From contig ML978132.1 in the NCBI GenBank assembly GCA_010015805.1, forward strand, positions 372,001-436,000: DNA of 64,000 bases, given 5' to 3'. The position numbers and the translations under genes are program-made. Below, piece after piece: positions 55,328 through 64,000 of the stretch. Below the pieces are notes generated by a model. That model was not told the origin of the DNA and searched no databases. It was given only the letters and a program-made list of their open reading frames with translations. The DNA comes from Rhizodiscina lignyota (Eukaryota; Ascomycota; Dothideomycetes; Aulographales; Rhizodiscinaceae). How positions within the stretch are numbered: position 1 is the first letter of the stretch; each line of letters opens with the position of its first letter.

Positions 55328-57331
55328 TTACTGCGCTGGACGGCGCTTCAAAGTCCTGGGATCGCGACCTTTTCTTCTAAGCTGCTTCTTCTTCGCCTGC
55401 TCAATGTACTTTTCATCTTCCTCCTCGTCCCATCCTCCAAAATCGTTTTTATCCTCTTCGTCGGTCGTTATCGGCGCATTGTCAACGATGTCCGCACCTC
55501 CGTTCACATGCTCAGACGTTGCTCCACTCGACCCATTTTTCAGAGCCGCATTTGTGGGTCCCATCTTCTTGAACTTCGCAACAAAGAAACCATCCACATT
55601 GTACGCATGGGGGTAATACCGCCTCGTTTCCTTCATGCTCGGATGGAATTTCTTGCTCATGTAATTTGTAAATCCTTCCTTTCCAAACACTAGTCCCGTG
55701 GATACCAATTTCACGTTCGGTCGCTTGTTGAGAGCGTATTGGACCACTTGCTCGTTCTCCTCTACCGTGACACTGCATGTTGAATACACAATGTATCCAC
55801 CTGTCTTGCTTGCATGGTCCACTGAATCTATCGCGGCGAGTAGGAGCTGCTTCTGCAGATGCGGCAAGCGCAAGAAGTCCTGCTCGGTCTTGTTCGTCTT
55901 GACTGATGCATCTTTCGCAATGACGCCGGTACCGGAACATGGCGCATCGAGCAGCACTCGATCAAATCCGCCGATTACTTTTGGAAATTCGAGAGCATTG
56001 TAATTGCAAACAATCGTGTTCTTCACGCCGAGGCGGTGGATGTTGCCTATCAGACCTTTCGTACGCGATTTGTTACTGTCGTTTGCGAAGACGCAGCCGG
56101 TATTCTTCATCAATGCAGAGATGTAAGTTGTTTTGCCACCTGGAGCTGCGGCCATATCCAGAATGCGCTCATGTTCTTGTGGTGCGAGCGCCATGACGGG
56201 AAGGAATGACGATGCCGCTTGAAGAATGTAATGGCCAGCGAGATATTCAGGAGTAGCACCGAGAGGCACTTGACTCTCGAAAACTTGCAATCCAACTTTG
56301 GACCACTTGCCAACAGGCTCCAGGGTAACTCCACGGTTGATGAGCGCTTGAGCAAGCTCCCTTCTGTGAGTGCGTAACGTATTAGTACGGATAACGACCG
56401 GCCGTGCCGTTTCGTTGGCTTCGAAGAACGCAAATGCTTCCCGTGGTGGGAACAACTCGAACAACTTCTCCGCCAGGAACGGGGAGTAACCATAATATGC
56501 ACAAATGTCTTTCAACAATTGAGCCGTATATTCCGCGCGTGACCGTCCGTCTTCTGCAAGCTTCGTAAAGTCGTCAAGAACGCGCACAGTGTCCGTAATT
56601 CTCGTCCGTAGTAATTGCAGGTCTGGCGCGAGCTTCAATGTTCCATCGGCCTCATCATCTTCGTCTTCATCGCCCAGGACTTTTGGCCTGTCTCCAGAAA
56701 TATTTGTCTGCATCGCCGCCTCTTCCAGCTCTGCTTGAGCTTCCGCCTCCTCCACGGCCTGCTGCATGTCCAGCTTCCTCGACAGTCCTTCAATATTCGC
56801 CGCCGTGAGCTTCTCCTCTGCGTTTTCCTCATCCTCATCTTCAGACCATATGCCCTTTTGAATCTCTGTGTCCGAATCCATCACGTCAGACCCGGACTGG
56901 AGGAATTCGTCATCGTCAAGGTCATCTCCGTCTTCCGATTCGCTTCCCAGCGCATCCAGGTTACCAACGCCCACACCATCAAGCTCATCTTCGAGGGCGT
57001 CTGGATCGTCGATGGCATCGCCGTCCGCTGAGGCTTCATCATCCTCTTCGTCTTCTTCATCGTCCACAGGAAGCGGCTTTCGCTGCACTGGTTTTACACC
57101 ATTTGCCCTTGCAGCCTTGCCCACAGGAGCCGTTTCCATTCCACTTTTGGATTGTTTCAGTGCACTCTTTTTCGGAAGCGGTGCCGCATCTTCCTTCGAC
57201 GCTCTTCGCTTCTTCGCTCTGAAGCCATTGGTATCTTTCTCAGGTAGAGCCGCCTTCCTCTTTCTTGTTACAAGCGACTCGTCGAGGGGAGGCGGCGGGC
57301 CCTGTTTCTTCATGCGGCGACCGACACCCAT
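55328..57331 (-). CDS. NOP2: Nop2, 25S rRNA cytosine-C5 methyltransferase
   Basis: Single exon, 667 aa from the ATG at 57331 (MGVGRRMKKQGPPPPLDESL), the usual Nop2 start. A basic N-terminus and a long acidic stretch (about residues 95-190) precede the RsmB/NOL1-type core. Motif I is DMAAAPGGKTTYISALMKNT; the motif IV region LLDAPCSGTGVIAKD and motif VI YSTCSVTVEENEQVVQYAL hold the two cysteines used for release and catalysis. A lysine/arginine-rich C-terminus ends RDPRTLKRRPAQ. Yeast Nop2 makes m5C at 2870 of 25S rRNA and is essential for 60S assembly. The frame stays open upstream to another ATG at 57502, 57 codons earlier. Confidence 0.96.
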   Translation of the reverse strand: MGVGRRMKKQGPPPPLDESLVTRKRKAALPEKDTNGFRAKKRRASKEDAAPLPKKSALKQSKSGMETAPVGKAARANGVKPVQRKPLPVDDEEDEEDDEASADGDAIDDPDALEDELDGVGVGNLDALGSESEDGDDLDDDEFLQSGSDVMDSDTEIQKGIWSEDEDEENAEEKLTAANIEGLSRKLDMQQAVEEAEAQAELEEAAMQTNISGDRPKVLGDEDEDDEADGTLKLAPDLQLLRTRITDTVRVLDDFTKLAEDGRSRAEYTAQLLKDICAYYGYSPFLAEKLFELFPPREAFAFFEANETARPVVIRTNTLRTHRRELAQALINRGVTLEPVGKWSKVGLQVFESQVPLGATPEYLAGHYILQAASSFLPVMALAPQEHERILDMAAAPGGKTTYISALMKNTGCVFANDSNKSRTKGLIGNIHRLGVKNTIVCNYNALEFPKVIGGFDRVLLDAPCSGTGVIAKDASVKTNKTEQDFLRLPHLQKQLLLAAIDSVDHASKTGGYIVYSTCSVTVEENEQVVQYALNKRPNVKLVSTGLVFGKEGFTNYMSKKFHPSMKETRRYYPHAYNVDGFFVAKFKKMGPTNAALKNGSSGATSEHVNGGADIVDNAPITTDEEDKNDFGGWDEEEDEKYIEQAKKKQLRRKGRDPRTLKRRPAQ

Positions 57332-57507
57332 GTTGATTGGATTGGAAGGCTTATCACAATTGTTGAAAGCGGTTGCAATTGCAGCTCCGCAAAATTTCGA
57401 CTTGTGGTTACAGAAATTTTGACAGGGATGCGGTTGCAGGGGTTTGCCGAGATTTAAGCGGCGCTGTGCATGACTCGCAGTTTCCGTCAATTCGAACGCC
57501 ATCTGCT

Positions 57508-57735
57508 AAACACATTCTCTAACACACTCTCTAAACACACTCTCTAAACACATTCTCTAAACACACTCTTTAAACACACTCTCTAAAAACACTCTCTAAA
57601 CACATTCTCTAAACACACTCTTTAAATACACTCTCTAAATACACTCTCTAAACACACTCTCTAAACACACTCTCTAAACACACTCTCTAAACACACTCTC
57701 TAAACACACTCTCTAAACACACTCTCTAAACACAC
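57508..57735. repeat. 13-bp minisatellite, about 17-18 copies
   Basis: The unit AAACACACTCTCT repeats head to tail. Variants AAACACATTCTCT, AAACACACTCTTT and AAATACACTCTCT are interspersed in the left half, and the right half is nearly uniform, suggesting recent expansion there. Spacing between units is constant at 13 bases except one missing A near the start. The array begins six bases upstream of the ATG at 57502, in the 5' leader or promoter of NOP2. Confidence 0.93.
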
Positions 57736-57940
57736 GTCCGAATAGTGTTCAGCTTGTAGTACTTTCGACTCCAAGATCACAGATGTCCATCCCTAACAGG
57801 ATGATAGAGTGTTAGCCTCCTATACAATATTCTGTGTTCTTTCATATTATTTATGAAAATGCAGCCGCAATTTACAAACACTTATAATCAACTTCGGTTT
57901 CAAAGCTCTCAGTTTTACAGGCACTAACTTTGTAGAGATG
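57736..57940. other. intergenic spacer
   Basis: About 200 bases between the minisatellite and the 3' end of the ankyrin gene; no feature seen. Confidence 0.5.
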
Positions 57941-60277
57941 CTATACGTTGTCTTCGCCGGTAACGGAGATATGGAAACTGTCAAGCAGTGATGAAAATGC
58001 CGATAGAAGCTCATCGCAAAAGTCTTCCCGCTTCAACAAATAAGTCTGAGCCTTGAAACCCAACTTATCAGAAACTTCTGGATCGAGGCCAGTCAGCTTG
58101 GCTTGCGCTAATGTTTCAATGCACCGTACGCTCCCATGCAGAGCCGCGAGATGTAAAACAGTCCGCCCAAGATTATTGAGTACGCGATGCTCTGCTCCAT
58201 GGTCCAATAACACCTGAAGGGCGTCGACACAATCACGCTGCACGGCGAAAGACAGCGGAGAAAGTCCACTCCTTAGGAAGATTTCTTTCTCGGCTCCAGC
58301 GTCGAGAAGTTTATCGAGGTTGGCCGAATCGTTGCGCTCCGTTGCCCAAAATACCGGACACCACCTGTTCCTGTCGCAATGATCGATGTCTGCTCCAGCA
58401 GTCAAAAGCAGAGAGCATGCGGCTGTTGAATCGCTTTGCGGCAGCTGCGACGCCCAATGAAGAGCAGTATTGCCGTGGTTGTCCGCAGCATCAATATTAA
58501 TGTGAGACTGCAACAATAGCGTTCTCATGCACTCAATGGAGCCACCTCTGGCTGCATAGTGCAAGGAGTTGCGACCCAGTTTGCAGGCAATAGTAGGATC
58601 GGCACCGAAGGTCAACAAGATACTCATTCGTTCGTTGTCACCGCGCAATGCTGCCCAAGCGACAGCGGTTTTGCCACTTCCGTCCTTCCGATCGATATCT
58701 TCGGCTGACGCATTCAGGAGAGATTCCAAGTCCATGCAGAGAATGTCAAGAACGACTTTGTGGATTAGTGAAAAGCCTTTGCTCTCAATGTACTCTTCAT
58801 CGTAGGTGAGCAAGTTTCGGAACTTATTCTCCGTATCACGACCCGAGAGAATCTTTTCCCAGACTTCGTCGATTGGTCGGCTGCCCACCATTCAGTAAAT
58901 GCTTCAGAATCTCCGAGAGTTATCAAAGTACTCACGTGGTCTCCTCCTCATCATACGGATCAGCACCCGAGACAAGGAGAAGTTGACAGATCTCGATTTG
59001 ATCGTAGCGAATTGCAAACTGGCAGGTTCACATCATGAGCATTCTCGAATGGAAGTGATTAACTTACAGTAAGCGGACTTGTCCCATTCATGATGGACTT
59101 ATCCTGGGGACTCGCAAGCCCTTTTTGGAACAGCGACACCATACTCGTGAACCTTCCATGGCACGCATAACGCAAGACCTCCGCACTTTCCGGAATCACG
59201 GGCGAAACGCTCAAGGATGCTGTGATACCAGAAGCCATCGAGCTGAGTTTGATGGCAATGACCTTTTCAATCAGCCACGATGGAAAATAGTACGTCAACA
59301 CGGCGCTTGCATCGGTACATCGACTGCACCGCTTGCTCTTGAAGAACTTAGCACTCGGAGAAAAGCCGACATAACTCAGAAACATGGCGCCGAAGAGGCC
59401 ATCGAGGGCACGAGCCGATAGCCTAAACTGGTGTCTGATATGGCATTTGCAACCGCAACCGGAGCGACAAGATCGCTTTGTGAGCTGAGGAACCTCTATT
59501 TTGACCATAGAAGACTTGTCGTTAATGATGACGCTATCCGTGCTCGACGTGTAGTCGTTGTCCGCTACTAATGTCGAAGTCATCGAGCTCATACTCTCAC
59601 TTTTCGTCCGTACCAAAGGAAGAAGTGGCTCGTTCCCAGTCTTGTCTACATTTTTATTAAACATGTCGGTCAAGGTGTCGTTCCATTGATCGAGATTGCT
59701 TGTCAAGGAGCTTCTCAGCTCTTTCAAATCTAAGGACATCATATTTGCGGTGATCAAAAGGTCGTCCAAAGTGGTTCGGCTTTGCGCAGAAATGGAGCTA
59801 AAAAGGTGTGAGCGATATTATATAATGCTTCACTACACATGTACAAGTTACTCACGCGTTGACCACCGACCAAGACGCTGTGATGTTGGCTCTACACTCC
59901 CGGACTTTGTTCATCAGGTCCTTAATAGTGGCCTTTTTCCGAACCCATGTCAATCTCTCGACCTTTGACCGGTCTGTGAGCCTAGTGGTCGAGGAAGCCT
60001 TGAGACAGCCTTGTAATACTTCATTCAAGGATTGTAAAGCTACCGTTGCCCGTGAAAGCAGTGCTTCCAACCTCTCCTCAGTATCTGATGAGATATTGAG
60101 TTGCTGCGACCGCAGCACATCAGACACGCCATTCAGAAGCGCCTGAAGATCGCTAAGCTCCTCGATGACTGACGCCACCTCATCCGCAGCTAAAAAAGCA
60201 CCTCTGGCCAACTTCACAGATGCAAGCACTGCTCCCGTCAAGGTGATTGCAGCGGTTGTAAGCGAGAGCGGGTCCAT
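57941..60277 (-). CDS. Helo-like N-terminal domain plus ankyrin repeats, fungal NLR relative
   Basis: Exons 60277-59856, 59797-59068, 59018-58936 and 58880-57941, 724 aa. Introns of 58, 49 and 55 nt join in frame. The N-terminus MDPLSLTTAAITLTGAVLAS and DEVASVIEELSDLQALLNGV fit the fungal N-terminal domain of STAND proteins (Helo-like), which in related proteins can act as a cell-death effector or signalling domain. A Cys-rich middle (RSCRSGCGCKCHIRH and KSKRCSRCTDASAVLTYYF) precedes about eight ankyrin units from residue 380 (for example DGSGKTAVAWAALRGDNERM, LGRNSLHYAARGGSIECMRT and DNHGNTALHWASQLPQ). There is no NACHT or NB-ARC ATPase between the N-terminal domain and the repeats. A role in heterokaryon incompatibility or other self/non-self responses is possible but unproven. 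Confidence 0.85.
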
Positions 60278-61059
60278 CCCGTCGCATCGTCGAAGATTCC
60301 AAGTCGGTCCGAGATCTGCAAAGGTGGGTCTTCTGCCGATATTGTCTGATAATAACACCGGGCGTAGGTAGCAGGATCACGCACGGCGTTATTATTGTTT
60401 CATTAAATAGCATCCGTCACTGAAAGTCAGCCTCGTCTGTAGCCTCGTTGCCTTACGATCAGGCAAAGCCGGCGAGAGACTTTCCGCAGATTGGTCGAAA
60501 CCCAGGAGGGCTTTGCTGGGCATTGCACAGCTAGGCCATGCTGCCCAGTTACAAACAACGACGGATGCATCGATTAAATCCTACAGTGTTCCTTTCCCAG
60601 TCACCACGGGACCGCTTGGAAGCAAATGAGCAGGAGTATCCGTATTCTACTGAGACTCATCATAAAAAAAGGCTGACTGATTTCTCCATTATCACCACTC
60701 CTACCCTCACAGTATGTGGATTCTTCCATACAGTCAAAGTGAGTATTTCGCAATGAATCTCCCGGGGACTAATGTTATTTGACGTTATCAAGAATCAGTT
60801 ATTTGTTAAGCCATATCGTATAAGTATAGATATGTATGATGGGGGGTATAGAACTCTTCAACTCATTTTTGTCGCTGAGATCGCTAGCCTTGAAACAGTT
60901 TGCAAGCGCACTATTTGATTCTAGTGAAAGCTGCGAAAGAAATATTAATAGCGCACCAGATAGTTAGACATTCGTATTACGACAAAAATAGTCGAATGTC
61001 TGCATGAATCGTTCGATGTTCTAATATTCGCTCGATTCAAAGGCCTGTCTCAATGAGCA
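60278..61059. other. promoter of the ankyrin gene and 3' UTR of the P5B ATPase
   Basis: About 780 bases, AT-richer near 60780-61020; no gene seen. Confidence 0.5.
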
Positions 61060-64000
61060 CTACATGACTGCCATGCCCTCCAATATAACTTTATACTCCT
61101 TCCTCTTCTTCTTGGTCTTCGACAACTTGACTTTCATCCTTCCAACCCATCCCGCCAAATGGGGAAATACGAACTTCTCGGAGCCATACGAGATCGCGAA
61201 TCCTACGGCCGCTAATATCAACAAGAATATCTTGAAATCCACATCCATCGGAGTCAGCTCCATGAAATTGTAGAGCCACTTCGCCGGTCCGAGGAGCATG
61301 TACGTCGAGATCATGAGCGCGACGACGAGCGTCACGACGAAGGGTAGGTTTGTGCCAATTGGTTGGCGGAAGGGGCGGCCGATACTGAGGACGACAGAGG
61401 AGAGGATGTACTGGTAGCAGGATTCGAGGAAGAGGGCGGTGTTTTCAGAGTTACGTGAGTTGGAGTGGTTCTTGTCGACAACTGGTGGTATGAACCTGCG
61501 AGTAACAAACGTTAGCCTCAAACTAATAGACTATTCCAGGGAGATGATCTTACCAAGGTTGTTTCCTGACAACCTCAAATGTAACCAATTGGATCAGCAC
61601 ACAGAGCACAATCTGCCCAATCAAAGGTGTGAGAACCTTCCTCGACACCAGACTCGCCGTCGGCCTCTTCCGTGAAAGAACCGGATACGGGCCCGTCCAG
61701 CCCATGAAAATCGCAATGGGAAGGATAAGTAATAAATCAATGTACAAGAATTGGAAATCCCCGAGATTCGATGCCGAAGCATAGAGGAAGCTCACAGACG
61801 TGAACTGGATTGCGGAATACAAGCTCATGTACTTGAAGCAGCTAAAGCTCGTCACCAGCGCCGCGCGCCCTTCGCGAATGACTTCCGGGACGCAAGAAAT
61901 GTCAAAGACACGGCTTGTAAATGGCGCAGCGACAGAGGCTTCTGCTTCAGAGAGGGAAATTCCAACGTCGGCGGCTTTGAGAGCGCCACAGTCGTTAGCG
62001 CCGTCGCCACAGAAGCCGCAACAGTAGTCTATGCTTTGCAGCTTCTCGACAAGTTCGTGCTTCTCGTCCGGAGACATGCGAGCGAAAACTTGACCAACGA
62101 CGAGCATTTCTCGAAGGACCTTCTCGGAAGCGAAATCGATGATCCACCGAAAGACTTCGCCTGTGACAGCAACTGAATAATTTCGCAGATTGGAAACGTC
62201 GTAAGGTAGAGAAGCGTCGCCTTCGGGGGGAGGGGGAAGAGGCTTCAATGTGTTTTCGTCGAGCTGATAGATAGGGTTGTCGACGCTCTCCCAGCTTAGC
62301 TTTGCAAGTGGTGTCCGTGAATCGCCTTCTATAAAATGCGGGACGAAGCAGTGCGCAGATTTGTCAATCAAATTGCACTCCCTCGCCACGCTAATGGCCG
62401 TCAAGATGTTGTCCCCAGTGCACATGACCTTGCGGATCCCCGCTCTTTCCAATTCGGCAATGACGCCAGTGGTGCTATCCTTGAGTTTGTTCTCAAAGAT
62501 GATGAAGCCCAAGAAGTCCAGGTCCGACTCGGCCTCTGTGCGTTTCATTTTCTGAATCTTGACCCAATTCAACTTTGGGATATTCTTGGTCGCACAGCCG
62601 ATAACTCGGAACCCGCGATGCGTATAATAGCTCAAGAGATCTTCATAGTCAGCAGGGAATGATTCGGGTCTGCAAATTTCCTTCATCACTTCTGGCGCTC
62701 CTTTGACATAGATATCGCCAGCTTGAGAGCTGAACTGCCGGACGACCACACTGGCTCTGCGCAGCTGCGATATGAATTCAAATGAGCGCAAGACTCCCAG
62801 TTCGATCGGCTGGCGATTCTGCACATTCGGCTCTTCCTCGACATCATATTCCATTCCAGGAGGTGGGCGTGCGACAGATGGTGAAAGCTTGTGATCCTCG
62901 TCTTCTTCGTGAGTCGGTCCTCTTGACTCGCCTTCCTCATATGACCAGCCAGTGAATTCGAACATTTTAACGTCCAGAGGATCACCAACAAGCTCGTCAT
63001 CGATCATGCGCAAGGAATGACAGGTTGCCATTGTATATAGAATAGCCTTGTTGACATTATAATCAACCGTCGGGTCTCTGTTTGTCGCGCCCGGAAGCAC
63101 AGCTGTTGCATCGGTCAATGGTTCACTGAAGTTATTGGTCTGGCGCTGTACTGCTCGCACCCCAAGCACATCTAGGCCATCTTCAGTTAAGGTGCCTGTC
63201 TTATCGAAGCAGATGACATCGAGCTTGCCGCCTACGTTGACTCGCTGCGGACTGATGCAAAAAATCTTCTTTTGCTTGAGTCGGCTCAGAGCAAAATTGG
63301 TCCCAATAGTAAGTGTTGCCGGAAGTGCGGGCGGCACGACAATCGTGATGAGATCCAAGGCTCGGACAACTATGAGGTGCCACGCCAGGCCTAGGCGTAC
63401 AAAGTTGATGAACGATGCAACAAATCCGACGCCAGCTATGCATGCCATGACGGATATGTACCGGAAGGAGTCACGATAGAACTTGAAGCCCGAAGGTTTT
63501 GGGAAGAGCATTGATCGCACGAGAGCTCCTTTGGTAGTGTTGAACCCGGTGCGGATGACCATAGCCAATGCTGCAGCCTCTTCATCAGCCGAATCAGGTT
63601 GAGGTCTCCTTGCTCTGATGATCTTGGTTCCAGAGAACAGGAGATGTTTGGCGACATCCGGATGGATTGATGCAGCGCTGAGATTAAGGAGTTCAAGAGA
63701 CTCATCAGTTATTGGTGTCTTGGTCACGGGAACCGACTCTCCAGTCAGCATACTCTCATTGACTATGCAATCACCGGACAAAAGAAGACTGTCGCACGGT
63801 AGTTGAGAGAGATTTGGGTCCGTGACCTCATACACATCGCCAGGAACGAGATCGCTGGATTCGACCTGTCGCCAGAAGCCATTGCGGATAACGCGTACAT
63901 CGCATTCGAATCTAGATACCTCTCGTAGTCGGCGCATCGTCGTCTTTGTTTCGATCAGAGTCGCCGTAATGCTCACGACGGAGATGAGGAAGATGCAAGC
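61060..64000 (-). CDS. YPK9: P5B-type P-ATPase (Ypk9/ATP13A2-like), 5' end outside the window
   Basis: Two exons are visible: 64000-61554 (continuing beyond the right edge) and 61495-61060, about 960 residues in the window. The intron 61496-61553 is GTAAGA...CAG. The frame is open to the last base, so the N-terminus with the first membrane helices is missing. Motifs in order: the A-domain TGESVPV, the membrane motif PPALPATLTIGTNFALSRL characteristic of P5B pumps, the phosphorylation site CFDKTGTLTEDGLDV, the hinge CGDGANDCGALKAADVGISL, and five or six C-terminal helices. The tail is basic (SKTKKKRKEYK). Yeast Ypk9 and human ATP13A2 are vacuolar/lysosomal polyamine-type transporters that protect against metal and polyamine stress. 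Confidence 0.95.

Noticed and set aside
57508-57735. Possible CRISPR array or telomere-like repeat
   Set aside because: The units are contiguous with no spacers, and the unit is not TTAGGG-like; it is a simple minisatellite in a eukaryotic genome.

Overview
The window is nuclear DNA of a filamentous ascomycete (Pezizomycotina). The evidence is the compact layout, many GT-AG introns of about 46-100 nt with CTAAC/CTRAY-like branch sites, and clear fungal forms of housekeeping proteins (Pin4, Lin1, Alr/Mnr2-type CorA, Bmt2, Htd2-like, Ypk9-like). Some lineage-specific genes fit a Dothideomycete-like genome, but the species cannot be named from sequence alone. I saw no rRNA, convincing tRNA, CRISPR array, transposon or virus-like element. 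Coding exons were joined by reading splice sites on the strand and checking that the joined frame matches a conserved protein; exon coordinates are given in each entry.

Layout. 1-7 kb: a possible partial 3' end, then PIN4-like and LIN1-like RNA-processing genes, both minus. 7-16 kb: a ubiquitin-protease-like relic, a GNAT acetyltransferase, UFD1, a tiny Cys/His-rich conserved peptide behind a long pyrimidine-rich leader, and a secreted beta-propeller (GH43-like) protein. 16.8-26.7 kb: a hypothetical gene, a CorA-type Mg transporter, SPC1, RBX1, a PNRC-motif protein, a 165-bp tandem repeat and a Ser/Thr-stalk membrane protein. 26.7-29 kb is gene-poor. 29-45 kb is dense housekeeping: cofilin, RPL25 and BMT2 back to back, prephenate dehydratase, eRF1, a vacuolar amino-acid transporter, an HTD2-like dehydratase, a SUT-type sugar transporter and NAP1. 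45-50 kb: an EthD-like tandem protein, a remnant of a fungal NLR-type (DUF7708-like) gene, and a cyclopropane-synthase-like methyltransferase. 50-64 kb: RidA/Mmf1, a hexose transporter, NOP2 with a 13-bp minisatellite at its 5' side, a Helo-like plus ankyrin gene, and the 3' part of a P5B ATPase (YPK9-like) running off the right edge.

Functional themes. Ribosome and translation genes recur (RPL25, BMT2, NOP2, eRF1). RPL25 and BMT2 both act on 25S rRNA and share a 210-bp bidirectional promoter. UFD1 and RBX1 belong to ubiquitin pathways, and PIN4-like and PNRC-motif proteins to mRNA fate. Five transporters or pumps cover Mg, amino acids, sucrose/maltose-type sugars, hexoses and lysosomal/vacuolar cations. 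None of these forms a biosynthetic cluster.

I found no complete novel multi-gene system. The most unusual items are two genes whose first coding exon is only the ATG, a proven GC-AG intron in RBX1, two tandem-repeat arrays, two immunity-like STAND/NLR relatives (one intact, one eroded), and a widely conserved-looking 48-residue peptide.
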